Shown in pieces: positions 27,821 through 36,677 of a stretch of 52,419 nt of DNA (its first letter is position 1; each line of letters starts with the position of its first letter). This DNA is from Tardiphaga sp. Its GTDB lineage: Bacteria; Pseudomonadota; Alphaproteobacteria; Rhizobiales; Xanthobacteraceae. The notes under the pieces are model-generated. The model had not been told where the DNA came from and ran no database searches. It saw nothing but the letters and a program-made list of their open reading frames with translations. The translations under genes were made by a program, and so were the position numbers. The stretch covers positions 1 to 52,419 of the forward strand of contig JASBVG010000040.1 in the NCBI GenBank assembly GCA_030147505.1, written 5' to 3'.

Positions 27821-28744
27821 TCACATCCGCCGCGCGGTGAACTCGACATCTAGGCGCCACGTTTTGCCATCGTCATGCGAGGTCTCGCCGCGCCAAAGAA
27901 ATGCTTGCAGCGTGATCCCCGAGAAACTCCAGCGGATCGGGCGGCCCTCATCGTCGCGGCCAAGCTGGACGATGCCGTCGCCTTCCCTCCGACCGATCAT
28001 AGTGAGGAAATTCGGGATCACCGGATCGCTCCACTGAACCTGCCAGGCGTCAATCCGCGGATCGTAGATGCGCAGCGTCGTGCCATATGAGAATGCGTTC
28101 GCCGCTGCGTCCCCCTCGCGCAAAGGCCCGCGCTCCGGCACGATCCAGACGTCCTGGATCGCGCGACCTTCAAGCACCCAGCCGAAATGCCATTCGCCTT
28201 GCCGTCGGCGCTCCCTGCCATCGGGCATATATCTGGTGACGTCGAGATCCCAGGCGCCGATCAGCCAGCCATACAGATCCATATTGCTGCCGCGGTCGGC
28301 TGCCGGACCTCGCGCGATCAACGCATTGCTGAAGGATCGCGACGGGCATGGATTTGCCCTGAAGTGATTGGCCATTGCGGCGAGGCCGAGATCCATCTGC
28401 GTACTCACATAGCCCGCGATCTCGTTCGGCAGTAGATCGGCGCTCCATTCCAGCCGGCAGCGATCCGACCCGTCCGCCACCACAAGCACCGTGGCACTAT
28501 GCTGAGTGATGCGCTCGTTCTTGATGGCATAGACGAAGCGCCGACGCGCATGGTCGCAATCGACCAGCGTCTCTTCCGCCACCGTGCCGTTGCCGAAAGT
28601 GACGACGCGCACATCGCCCTCGACCTTCGTATCCGTGACGAAGCCTGGCACCAGCCGCGTATGCAATGCGCCGAAATCCGCCACCGCCGCCCAGACCTCG
28701 CCGGCCGGCGCCTCAAGTGAAACTGATTTGTAGATCGATGCCAT
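27821..28744 (-). CDS. SRPBCC-domain protein fused to a second lipocalin-like domain
   Basis: A 307-residue cytoplasmic protein with two parts. Residues 1-140 form a START/Bet v 1-like (SRPBCC) domain, with LEAPAGEVWAAVADF, RLVPGFVTD and RRRFVYAIKN. Residues about 155-307 resemble a DUF1579-type beta-barrel, with LIGAWDLDVTRY, WHFGWVLEGRAIQDVW, GTTLRIYDPRIDAWQVQW and a C-terminal RLDVEF. The linker (about 128-153) is irregular and Arg/Ser/Pro-rich. Such domains usually occur as separate proteins, so this may be a recent fusion. GAGGAG precedes ATG 28744. Confidence 0.75.
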   Translation of the reverse strand: MASIYKSVSLEAPAGEVWAAVADFGALHTRLVPGFVTDTKVEGDVRVVTFGNGTVAEETLVDCDHARRRFVYAIKNERITQHSATVLVVADGSDRCRLEWSADLLPNEIAGYVSTQMDLGLAAMANHFRANPCPSRSFSNALIARGPAADRGSNMDLYGWLIGAWDLDVTRYMPDGRERRRQGEWHFGWVLEGRAIQDVWIVPERGPLREGDAAANAFSYGTTLRIYDPRIDAWQVQWSDPVIPNFLTMIGRREGDGIVQLGRDDEGRPIRWSFSGITLQAFLWRGETSHDDGKTWRLDVEFTARRM

Positions 28745-28778
28745 GTCCGTCTCCTCGAAAGAGCCGGACTGGACCTAA

Positions 28779-29621
28779 TCAATGAAATGCCAGCCGTTCT
28801 TGGAAAATCTTGCGGCTGCCCCTCGAGGCCTGCCGGAAAGCACGCGGCGACACGCCGGCCGCACGATGAAAACTGCGAACGAAGTTGGAAAGATCGCCGA
28901 AGCCGACATCGAAGGCGATAGCGGTGACGGCGTTTTCGCTTTCGGCCAGCAGCCGCGCCGCATGGCGCAGCCGCGAACGCACCAGATATTGATGCGGCGT
29001 CACGCCAAGCGCATCGCGGAACATGCGCAGGAAATGGAAGGGGCTGACACCGGCCTGCTTCGCCGCATCGTCGAGATCGATCTCGTCCGCCGAATGCGCC
29101 GATATCCACATGGCGGTTTCCACGGCACGGCGCCGGTCGCGGGTACTGATCGTCGCCTGCCTTCGCGCCTTCCCGGAGACCACATTGACAAGCCGCGCAG
29201 CAAAAGCCTGCCCGATCTCATCGAAACCGAGATCACTGTGCTCACCTGCAACCGCCTGCGCCAGCTCGCCGAGCGTCATCAGTTCCGCCAATGGCGCTGC
29301 GCTGCCCTGCTGCCAGACCGAGATATCGTCGCCAATGAGTTCGATCACCTCCGGTGCGAAGGAGAAAGACAGGCATTCGTCGCCGCCCACATGATGTTCG
29401 TGATGGCAGGCATATTCCTCGCCGGGCGCGCCGATCAGCACCGCACCGGTGACCAACTCATGCGACCGCCCGCGACACCGACAACCGAAGCTGCCCCTGC
29501 GTACATAGGAGATCGAGTGACTGACATGCTGTTCGGTAAATGGCGCGTCATCCGGACCCGCCGTGCAGCGATAGTCCGTCACGGTGATGCCGCCACCCTG
29601 GAAAATCATTCTTGCCTGCAT
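28779..29621 (-). CDS. AraC-family transcriptional regulator
   Basis: A 280-residue regulator. The N-terminal half resembles a cupin-type sensor, with an unusual Cys/His cluster ([28 protein letters not shown]) that could bind metal. The C-terminal AraC domain has both helix-turn-helices, [21 protein letters not shown] and [24 protein letters not shown] 29621 lies nine bases after the alkyltransferase stop. It sits between that gene and the SRPBCC fusion on the same strand, so co-transcription is likely. Confidence 0.9.
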   Translation of the reverse strand: MQARMIFQGGGITVTDYRCTAGPDDAPFTEQHVSHSISYVRRGSFGCRCRGRSHELVTGAVLIGAPGEEYACHHEHHVGGDECLSFSFAPEVIELIGDDISVWQQGSAAPLAELMTLGELAQAVAGEHSDLGFDEIGQAFAARLVNVVSGKARRQATISTRDRRRAVETAMWISAHSADEIDLDDAAKQAGVSPFHFLRMFRDALGVTPHQYLVRSRLRHAARLLAESENAVTAIAFDVGFGDLSNFVRSFHRAAGVSPRAFRQASRGSRKIFQERLAFH

Positions 29622-29630
29622 GGACAAAAA

Positions 29631-30209
29631 CTAACCCTGCAGGCGCGGCGGGGCAACCGACAGCAACGCGTCGAACAGATTAGTGGCCCGCCCGGACAGC
29701 GCGCCTTCGATCGACAGCAGCCGGGATTTGGGAACGATTCCCGCATTGCCGGCGAAGCCGGAGGTCTGCCCGGGGGCCACCAGCGCGCGATGGCACGGCA
29801 CGAGGATCGCGAACGGATTGCGCGCCACCGCATTGGATACAGCATTGATCGCGCCGCTCACGTAGAGATGGATCGCAATCTCAGCATAGGTGCGGGTCTC
29901 GCCGCGCGGAATCCGGCGGATCGCGTCATAGACCCGACAGTTGAATTCCGGAATGTCATAGGTGTCGAGCACGATACCGGACAGGTCGACCGCCTTGCCG
30001 TTCAGCAGCGCCATGATGCCATCGATGGCATTTTGCACATCGGCCGGCGGCCGCCCTTCGCGCGCATCGGGATATTTCTGCAACAGGCGCCGCCGCGTCT
30101 CCAGTTCGCGCACTTCCGGCAACTGGACACCAACGATCCCGGCCTCGCCCCATGCGATCCCGCACCGGCCGACCGAAGTATCGAAGGTCGTGTATCCCAG
30201 CCCTGCCAT
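29631..30209 (-). CDS. ogt: Methylated-DNA-protein-cysteine methyltransferase homologue
   Basis: Family that removes alkyl groups from O6-alkylguanine onto an active-site Cys. From ATG 30209 the product is 192 residues, with the active-site VPCHRAL (C139), TYAEIA (the Tyr of the helix-turn-helix) and a C-terminal LLSIEGA. The arginine finger normally found nine residues before the conserved Asn-Pro (A-R-A-V or A-R-D-V in relatives) reads I-N-A-V here. That could weaken nucleotide flipping. A TTG start at 30260 with AGGAG is possible. It lies upstream of an AraC regulator. Confidence 0.85.
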   Translation of the reverse strand: MAGLGYTTFDTSVGRCGIAWGEAGIVGVQLPEVRELETRRRLLQKYPDAREGRPPADVQNAIDGIMALLNGKAVDLSGIVLDTYDIPEFNCRVYDAIRRIPRGETRTYAEIAIHLYVSGAINAVSNAVARNPFAILVPCHRALVAPGQTSGFAGNAGIVPKSRLLSIEGALSGRATNLFDALLSVAPPRLQG

Positions 30210-30342
30210 CCCAATCCAGATGGTAGCAGGCAAATGGATTTCGCCAACCGGAAATTGCAAGTGCGCGGACGCTCTCCTTTCAATGCAAGCGGCACAGAGA
30301 CACCTTGGCGGATCGGCCGTCCTCGGCTAGATCAGAGGAGAT

Positions 30343-30416
30343 GCGGGCGTAGTTCAATGGTAGAACGGCAGCTTCCCAAGCTGCATACGAGGGTTCGATT
30401 CCCTTCGCCCGCTCCA
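30343..30416 (+). tRNA. tRNA-Gly (anticodon CCC)
   Basis: The acceptor stem GCGGGCG/CGCCCGC is perfect. The D arm is TAGTTCAATGGTAG-like, and the anticodon stem GCAGC/GCTGC encloses TTCCCAA, giving anticodon CCC. The T arm has GAGGGTTCGATTCCCTT. Discriminator T and an encoded CCA end the gene. Confidence 0.97.
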
Positions 30417-30435
30417 ATCCTCCCCGGCCGCCGCC

Positions 30436-31887
30436 TCAGATCGGATAATGCTGCGGACCGGTTTCGATGGTGATCCAGCGCAGTTCCGTGAATTCTGCGA
30501 TGCCCGCCTTGCCGCCGAAGCGACCATAGCCTGACGATTTGGTCCCGCCGAAGGGCATCTGCGCCTCGTCATGCACCGTGGCGCCGTTGATATGGCAGAT
30601 TCCGGATTCGATCCGCTTCGCCACCGCCATCGCACGGGCGATGTCGCGGCCGAACACTGCGGCCGACAATCCGTATTCGGTGTCGTTAGCCACCCGCACG
30701 GCTTCATCGACACCGTCCACCCGCACCACCGTCACGATCGGGCCGAACGATTCCTCGCCATAAATGCGCATCGACGAGGTGACATGATCGAGCACAGTGG
30801 CAGACATCAAGGTGCCTTCAACGCGCCCTCCAGCGACAACCCGCGCGCCCTTGCTCACGGCATCCTTGATCAGCGCCTGCATGCGATCGGCGGCACTGGC
30901 ATCGATCAACGATCCCAGCGGCGTATTGCCCTGGCGCGGATCGCCGGCCACTAGCTGCTCGGCCTTGACCGCAAGCTTGGCGACGAACGGCTCGGCAACC
31001 TTGTGATCGACGACGAGCCGCTCGGTGGACATACAGATCTGCCCCTGGTTCATGAACGCGCCAAATGCCGAAGCAGCCACGGTTGCGTCGAGATCGGCAT
31101 CCTCCAGCACGACCAGCGGCGCCTTGCCGCCGAGTTCGAGCAGCGCCGGCTTGAGATGAGTCGCCGCCGTCTGTGCGATGAGACGGCCGACGCGCGTCGA
31201 CCCGGTGAAATTGATCCGCCGCACGGCGGGATGTGCGATCAATGCCTCGATCAGCACCGGCGCATCTTCCGGCGCATTGGTGATCACATTCATGACGCCC
31301 GGCGGCAGGCCCGCCTCGCGAAGACATTCCGCGATCAGACGATGCGTGCCGGGGCAGATTTCCGAAGCTTTCAGAATCACCGTATTGCCACAGGCCAGCG
31401 GCAGGGCAACAGCGCGGACACCGAGAATGACCGGCGCATTCCACGGCGCAATGCTGAGCACAACACCGGCCGGTTGACGGATCGCCATCGACAGGCAGCC
31501 CGGCTTGTCCGACGGAATAACCTCACCTGAAATCTGCGTGGTCATCGCCGCAGCTTCGCGCAGCATCCCCGCAGCAAGGTGGACGTTGAAGCCGGCCCAT
31601 CCAGCTGTCGCGCCTGTTTCGGTGGCCATCAAGGCGATGAATTCGGAAGCCCGACTGGCCAGGATATCGGCCGCCTTGAGCAGGATTCCACGGCGGGTCG
31701 CCGGTCCCGTTGCCGACCATGCGGGGAAGGCCGCAGCAGCCGCATCTGCGGCGCGTTTGGCATCCGCCACTGTTGCCGCCGCGGCCCGTGAGGCGACATC
31801 GCCGGTGATCGGGTTGAGGCGGTCGAAGGTCGCTCCGCCCGAGGCTGGCACGTCTTCGTTCTCGATCAGGAGGTTGATGATGTTCAT
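30436..31887 (-). CDS. Aldehyde dehydrogenase (salicylaldehyde/vanillin dehydrogenase-like)
   Basis: NAD(P)-dependent oxidation of an aldehyde to its acid, in the cytoplasm. The 483-residue protein has the ALDH fold: APWNAPVILG (cofactor site), FTGSTRVGR, the general-base Glu in LELGGKAP, the nucleophile Cys in GQICMSTER and the C-terminal MPFGGTKSSGYGRFGG. Similarity of the opening and the active-site region suggests the salicylaldehyde/vanillin group, but substrate cannot be read from sequence. AGAGGAC is best placed for ATG 31887; ATG 31893 is in frame. It follows livF by a short gap and ends the transporter operon. Confidence 0.9.
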   Translation of the reverse strand: MNIINLLIENEDVPASGGATFDRLNPITGDVASRAAAATVADAKRAADAAAAAFPAWSATGPATRRGILLKAADILASRASEFIALMATETGATAGWAGFNVHLAAGMLREAAAMTTQISGEVIPSDKPGCLSMAIRQPAGVVLSIAPWNAPVILGVRAVALPLACGNTVILKASEICPGTHRLIAECLREAGLPPGVMNVITNAPEDAPVLIEALIAHPAVRRINFTGSTRVGRLIAQTAATHLKPALLELGGKAPLVVLEDADLDATVAASAFGAFMNQGQICMSTERLVVDHKVAEPFVAKLAVKAEQLVAGDPRQGNTPLGSLIDASAADRMQALIKDAVSKGARVVAGGRVEGTLMSATVLDHVTSSMRIYGEESFGPIVTVVRVDGVDEAVRVANDTEYGLSAAVFGRDIARAMAVAKRIESGICHINGATVHDEAQMPFGGTKSSGYGRFGGKAGIAEFTELRWITIETGPQHYPI

Positions 31888-31930
31888 GGTCATGTCCTCT
31901 GTTGCGTGGCGAATGGATGGAGACGGCGCG

Positions 31931-32644
31931 CTAGGCGAGACCGCCGAGATAGGCACGACGTACGGAATCGTCGGATTGCAGTTCGGCGGCGGAACCGCTG
32001 CCGGAGACCTTGCCGTTGGCGATGACATAGCCGCGGTCGGCGATCCGCAGACTCTCGCGCGCATTCTGCTCGACCATCAGCAACCCCATGCCGGTCTCGC
32101 GAATGCCGCTGATCGCCGCAAACAGTTCCCGCACCAGCAACGGCGAGAGGCCGAGCGACGGCTCGTCCAGCAACAACATCTCCGGATTGGACATCAGCGC
32201 GCGACCGATCGCGACCATCTGCTGCTCGCCGCCGCTCATGGTGCGGACGACCTGCCGCATCCGCTCACCGAGCCGCGGAAACAGCGCCAGCACTTTCTCG
32301 CGCTGCGCGGCCTCGATCGAGCGCGCTCGCTTCGGATTGGCGCCGAGCATCAGATTCTCGGCCACCGTCAATTCGCCGAACACACCGCGCCCTTCCGGCA
32401 CCAGCGCCAGTCCGCTCTCGACGATCAGATGCGCGGGAAGCGATGACAGATCCTGCCCGTCCAGCTTCACCTGCTTACCCGGTCCGCACTTCACGAGACC
32501 CGCGATGGCTTTCAGCAGCGACGACTTGCCGGCGCCATTGGCGCCAAGAATGACCACGATCTCGCCGCGCGCCACCGACAGCGCGGCATTGCTGAGCGCG
32601 CGGTGCTGCCCGAAACTGACATTGATGCCGGAGACCTCAAGCAT
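31931..32644 (-). CDS. livF: Branched-chain-type ABC transporter ATPase LivF
   Basis: A 237-residue cytoplasmic ATPase subunit with Walker A GANGAGKSS, a Q-loop region, signature MSGGEQQ, Walker B MLLLDEPSLGL and switch His region LLMVEQN. All motifs are intact. It overlaps the end of livG by eight bases. With livH, livM, livG and the binding protein it forms a complete HAAT-family importer. Confidence 0.95.
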   Translation of the reverse strand: MLEVSGINVSFGQHRALSNAALSVARGEIVVILGANGAGKSSLLKAIAGLVKCGPGKQVKLDGQDLSSLPAHLIVESGLALVPEGRGVFGELTVAENLMLGANPKRARSIEAAQREKVLALFPRLGERMRQVVRTMSGGEQQMVAIGRALMSNPEMLLLDEPSLGLSPLLVRELFAAISGIRETGMGLLMVEQNARESLRIADRGYVIANGKVSGSGSAAELQSDDSVRRAYLGGLA

Positions 32645-33374
32645 GTTCGGGCGCTCCGAGATAGGCTTCGATCACCGCGGGATCATTCAGCACTGCATCG
32701 GTCGCGCCATCTGCGATACGGCGCCCGCTGCTCATGACCACACAGCGGCTGCAGAGCGAACGGATCGCCTCCATCACATGCTCCACCATCATGATGGAGA
32801 GACCTTCCTCCTTCAGCGATCGGATCAGCGCGATGCCGATCAGGAGTTCGGACGGATTGAGACCGGCGAGCCATTCGTCCAGCAGCAGCAGGCGCGGGCG
32901 CAACGCGAGCGCACGTGCAAGCTCGAGCCGCTTGCGATCGATATAAGTGAGATCGGCAGCCGGACGCATGCTGCAATCGGGGAGACCGACACGTGCGAGC
33001 AAGTCCTCGACCGACGTGCCGTCCTCTTTGTGGGAGCGGTGATTGAAAGCGAGCCCGGCCCTCACATTGTCGCCGCAGGTCATGCCATCGAGAACACGTA
33101 CCAGCTGGAACGTGCGCGCCACACCGAGCCGCGCGATCCTGAAGGTCGGCCATCCCGCGATATCGATGCCGTCGAGCATGATGCTGCCCGCATCGGGGCG
33201 CAACACGCCGGACATCAGATTGATCGCCGTCGTCTTTCCCGATCCGTTCGGCCCGAGCAGGCCGACGATTTCGCCGGCGTGAACGGTGAAGTCCATGCCG
33301 TTGACGGCGACAAGGCCGCCAAAGCTGCGGGTCAGGCCTTCGACCTTCAGGACGGGTGTGTCTGCCATTGTCAT
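32637..33374 (-). CDS. livG: Branched-chain-type ABC transporter ATPase LivG
   Basis: A 245-residue ATPase subunit with Walker A GPNGSGKTT, Q-loop RTFQLVRVL and switch MMVEHVM. Two key motifs depart from the usual LivG: the signature (normally L-[SA]-Y-G-[EQ]-Q) reads LTYIDRKRLELARAL, and the Walker B tail DEPxAGL reads DEWLAGL. ATG 33374 overlaps the livM stop (ATGA). It probably pairs with LivF, whose own motifs are intact, in a heterodimer. Confidence 0.92.
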   Translation of the reverse strand: MTMADTPVLKVEGLTRSFGGLVAVNGMDFTVHAGEIVGLLGPNGSGKTTAINLMSGVLRPDAGSIMLDGIDIAGWPTFRIARLGVARTFQLVRVLDGMTCGDNVRAGLAFNHRSHKEDGTSVEDLLARVGLPDCSMRPAADLTYIDRKRLELARALALRPRLLLLDEWLAGLNPSELLIGIALIRSLKEEGLSIMMVEHVMEAIRSLCSRCVVMSSGRRIADGATDAVLNDPAVIEAYLGAPEHA

Positions 33375-34315
33375 GCGTTGCTCCCACTCGCCAGGGAGCC
33401 GCGACGCAACAGCCTGATCCTGTCGACCAGGCCAACCACGCCGGACGGCAACGCATAGACGATGAGAAGGAACACCACGCCCATGATCAGCGTCGATGTG
33501 CTGGGAAAACGCGCCGACAGGAACTCGAACAACAGCGTCAGCGGGATAGCGCCCAAGGCTGGTCCCCAGAACCGATGCGCACCGCCGAGCAGCGCCATGA
33601 TCACCACTTCGAAGGAGATCGTCGCGTTGAAGGCGATGGAGGGCTCGATATAGGTCCAGCGCGGCGCCATGATCGCGCCGACAAGCGTCATGAAAACCGC
33701 CGAGATGACGAATAGCGCGACCTTGGCAATGGTGACGTTGATGCCGCAATGGCGGGCTACGGTCTCGTCTTCGCCGATGATGCGGAGCGCGAAGCCGAGC
33801 CGCGACCTTGCGATCAGCCAGCCCGTCGCAAACACGATCACGGCCAGCGCCAGAAGCTGCCAGTAGATGTCCTGCTGGGTGATATCGAGAAAGACATAGC
33901 GGCCGAGCACACGGCTCTTGTTGACCTCGAACCAGACCACGAGCTGGCGCACCAGCTCGGCAAGGCCGAAGGTGAAGATCACGAAATGCACGCCGCTGAG
34001 CCGCAGCGTGGAGAGGCCGACGATCGCCGATGTCGCGGCACCGATCAGCGCGGCAACCAGCAACACCAGCGGCCACGGCATCTGCTCACCGAGCACCGCG
34101 ACCGTATAGGCACCGACGCCGAAGAAGGCGGTGGTTGCCAGCGAGACATAGCGCGTCGGGCCGGAGAACATGCCCCAGGCGGTGGCGAGCACCGTGAACT
34201 GCAGCAGGGTGATGCCGAGCGCGAGATGATAGGCGTCCACGAGCATCGGCAGGAAAGCGAGGCCGGCGATGGCCGCAAGGCCCGCGCCGCCGATCAGAAA
34301 CGGGGATACTGTCAC
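33371..34315 (-). CDS. livM: Branched-chain-type ABC transporter permease LivM
   Basis: A 314-residue inner-membrane permease with about nine helices. The family-typical LSTLRLSGVHFVIFTFGLAELV and RIIGEDETVARHCGINV loop are present. GTG 34315 overlaps the livH stop (GTGA), which decides the start. It forms the transmembrane pore with LivH. Confidence 0.94.
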   Translation of the reverse strand: MTVSPFLIGGAGLAAIAGLAFLPMLVDAYHLALGITLLQFTVLATAWGMFSGPTRYVSLATTAFFGVGAYTVAVLGEQMPWPLVLLVAALIGAATSAIVGLSTLRLSGVHFVIFTFGLAELVRQLVVWFEVNKSRVLGRYVFLDITQQDIYWQLLALAVIVFATGWLIARSRLGFALRIIGEDETVARHCGINVTIAKVALFVISAVFMTLVGAIMAPRWTYIEPSIAFNATISFEVVIMALLGGAHRFWGPALGAIPLTLLFEFLSARFPSTSTLIMGVVFLLIVYALPSGVVGLVDRIRLLRRGSLASGSNA

Positions 34316-35181
34316 CGGCCGACCCTCCCGAAAATGCCGGCGGGTCTTACAAGCAGCACACCGAGAAAGAGCGCAAAATTGACGGCGATGGTCAGGCCGG
34401 GATCGATATAGGTGGCGACCAGCGCTTCGCTGAGGCCAAGCAGGACGCCCGCGACGAGGCACCCCATCAGATTGCCGATGCCGCCCATGACAACGACGAT
34501 CAGCGCCTTCATCGTGAAAACGACACCGGACGTGGCGCTGAAAGTCAGGAACATGCTGATCAGCACGCCGGCGGATGCGACCAGCGCCCCACCGACAGCG
34601 AAGGCCAGCGCCGACAGCTGCGGCACATTGATCGCCACCAGTGGCGCTGCCGCGGGATCGACGGCAACTGCGCGGATCGAGGTGCCGATGCGCGTGCGCG
34701 TCAGCACCAGATAGAGCACCGTGCCGAGCACGACCGCGAGAGCGAAGGCCACCAGGCGGTTCATCGCGAGCACTTCGCCGACGACGGTGACCGGGATGGC
34801 GAGGAACGAGTAGCTGAAATAGGCACCGCCAAACATCGTCAACAGGACGCCCTGCACGATGAACATCAGACCGAAGGTGGCGAGAATGCTGTCCACCTCG
34901 AGTGCGTCACGCGTGCGGGCGCGGCGTACCAGCGGCGTCAGGAAAATCTTGTAGAGCAGAAAGCTCGCGACGAAACTGACGGGAACGACGATCGCAAGCC
35001 CGACCAGCGGATTGAGCGCCCACCCTGTGAACAGTAGATAGGACGCAAAGGCCGAGCCGATCAGGAATTCGCCATAAGCGAGATTCATGATCCGCGCCAC
35101 GCCATATTGGAGCGTCAGCCCCATGGCGATGAGCGCGTACATTCCGCCCAGCACGAGGCCGGTGAGCACCGCGTTCGTCAT
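34312..35181 (-). CDS. livH: Branched-chain-type ABC transporter permease LivH
   Basis: A 289-residue inner-membrane permease with about eight helices. Typical features are GLVLGGMYALIAMGLTLQYGV and NLAYGEFL near the N-terminus, RAVAVDPAAAPLVAINV in the loop and a GGIGNLMGCLVAG motif. It lies 83 bp downstream of the binding-protein gene. Confidence 0.94.
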   Translation of the reverse strand: MTNAVLTGLVLGGMYALIAMGLTLQYGVARIMNLAYGEFLIGSAFASYLLFTGWALNPLVGLAIVVPVSFVASFLLYKIFLTPLVRRARTRDALEVDSILATFGLMFIVQGVLLTMFGGAYFSYSFLAIPVTVVGEVLAMNRLVAFALAVVLGTVLYLVLTRTRIGTSIRAVAVDPAAAPLVAINVPQLSALAFAVGGALVASAGVLISMFLTFSATSGVVFTMKALIVVVMGGIGNLMGCLVAGVLLGLSEALVATYIDPGLTIAVNFALFLGVLLVRPAGIFGRVGR

Positions 35182-35264
35182 TCCATCATTCCGGATTGCA
35201 GGAGCATGATCCCGGCCGCCGCTGATGAGCGGCTGAGATCATGCTCCGATCAAGCGTGTCGCGA

Positions 35265-36503
35265 TTACTGCGCCTTCCAGGCCGGCTTCGGCAGGATCGG
35301 CTGCCGGGCGCCCTGATTGGCCGATGGCGCGACACCGTAGAACTCGCCCCCCTGCCACTGGCCGACCCACCAGTAATTGGTCGGCATGTTGTTCTCGAGC
35401 TTCACCTTGCCGATGACCGTATCGAAGCTGCCGGTCTGCAGGTCCTTGATGACAGCGGCGCGGTCGACCTTGCCGACCCGCTCGATCGCCTGCTGCAGCA
35501 TCTGCAGGCTCGCATAGGTCACGGCGCTGGCCCAGCGATCCGGCTCTGCGCCATTGGCGGCGGAGGCCTTGTGGCGAGCGAGATAGTCCTTGATGGCCGG
35601 GCTGTCGCCGCTCCAGCCACCGATGCCCATCACGCCTTCCACATTGGCGCCGAACTTCTGCTTGAACAGCGGGAAGGCGGTGCCGACGCCGGTGTAATAG
35701 ACCTTCGGATTGAAGCCGGAAATCCGCGCCTGCTCGGTGATGGCGATCGTGTCCGGCGGATAGCTGAAGGCGATGAAGGTGTCGGGATTGAGCGCCTTCA
35801 CCTCGTTGACGATCGGGCCGAGATCCTGCGTGCCGACCGGATAGGTCTTGTCATAGGCGAGCTTGAACTTCGCCGCCGCCAGCGCAGGGCGCGCCGCGGC
35901 CGACAGATCGATGCCGAAACCGTCGGCGATGCTGACCATGGCCACGGTGTCGCCGATCTTGCCTTCGCTGCGCAGCTTCACCAGCAGTTCGACCAAGGTC
36001 TTCGATGCATCGGCGCTGGTGCCGAGCAGCCAGAAACTGTTCGGCCAGCGCTTCGCCAGCTCCGGAGCACGGTCGGTGACGGCGGTGGAAGCGAGATGCG
36101 GGTAGCCGGCCTTGTTGAGGATCGGGCCGACGGCGAGATTGAGGCCGGTACCCCAAGGCGACAGGATGAAATCCACCTTGTCCTGATTGATCAGGCGTTC
36201 CAGTGCCTTGGCAGCTTCCTCGGCACTCGAGCGATCATCATATTGCACGACCTCGATGGGGACGCGCTTGTCGCCGAGCTTGATGCCGCCTGCGGCATTC
36301 ACTTCCTTGACCCACAATTCGTAATTCGGAATCGTCGTCACCGCGGCGCCGCCGGCGGCCGGACCCGTGCGCGAGATCGCATAGCCGATCTTGACGGAGG
36401 TCTGCGCCTGCGCCGCATCCCCCCATCCGAACGTCGCCGCGCCTGCCATCATGGCCAGACCGGCGGCCAATCCCACTGCCCGTTGCTTGGTTGCTGAATC
36501 CAT
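35265..36503 (-). CDS. Periplasmic amino-acid-type solute-binding protein (LivK-like)
   Basis: A 412-residue periplasmic receptor of the type I fold for the Liv-type importer. It has a signal peptide ending near QAQT (about residue 31), then KIGYAISRTGPAAGG, NEVNAAGG-like and YDDRSSAEEAAKALERL stretches. GGGGAGGG before ATG 36503 fixes the start. Relatives in Rhodopseudomonas bind aromatic acids as well as amino acids; linkage to an aldehyde dehydrogenase favours an aromatic ligand here, which is inference. Confidence 0.92.
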   Translation of the reverse strand: MDSATKQRAVGLAAGLAMMAGAATFGWGDAAQAQTSVKIGYAISRTGPAAGGAAVTTIPNYELWVKEVNAAGGIKLGDKRVPIEVVQYDDRSSAEEAAKALERLINQDKVDFILSPWGTGLNLAVGPILNKAGYPHLASTAVTDRAPELAKRWPNSFWLLGTSADASKTLVELLVKLRSEGKIGDTVAMVSIADGFGIDLSAAARPALAAAKFKLAYDKTYPVGTQDLGPIVNEVKALNPDTFIAFSYPPDTIAITEQARISGFNPKVYYTGVGTAFPLFKQKFGANVEGVMGIGGWSGDSPAIKDYLARHKASAANGAEPDRWASAVTYASLQMLQQAIERVGKVDRAAVIKDLQTGSFDTVIGKVKLENNMPTNYWWVGQWQGGEFYGVAPSANQGARQPILPKPAWKAQ

Positions 36504-36677
36504 GTTTGCCCTCCCCGAAACTGTTCTGGACGACGCCTTTGCAGCGCTCGACGGCCGGAGACTAGTAGAGCGTTTGGGACGAGGAATTGGACGCATCCGG
36601 GGAAAGATTGCACCAATCCGTGCAACGCGATTGAATACGCGCGACGGATTGTCCCATGACAGAGCGAGAGGATACAC
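36504..36677. promoter_or_regulatory. Divergent control region, transporter operon / AraC regulator
   Basis: 174 bp between divergent starts. It should hold the operon promoter and the binding site of the adjacent AraC protein. I cannot point to a specific operator. Confidence 0.45.

Noticed and set aside
30343..30416. tRNA-Gly as an integration site with an island next to it
   Set aside because: I see no duplicated 3' tRNA end downstream and no integrase gene; the flanking genes look like ordinary chromosome.
28782..30473. A 563-codon open frame on the plus strand across the AraC, ogt and tRNA-Gly region
   Set aside because: It runs antisense through two conserved genes and into the tRNA gene; low-complexity Arg/His composition indicates a shadow frame.
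35241..36497. A 418-codon open frame opposite the solute-binding protein gene
   Set aside because: Antisense to a gene with signal peptide, ribosome-binding site and operon context; no domain of its own.
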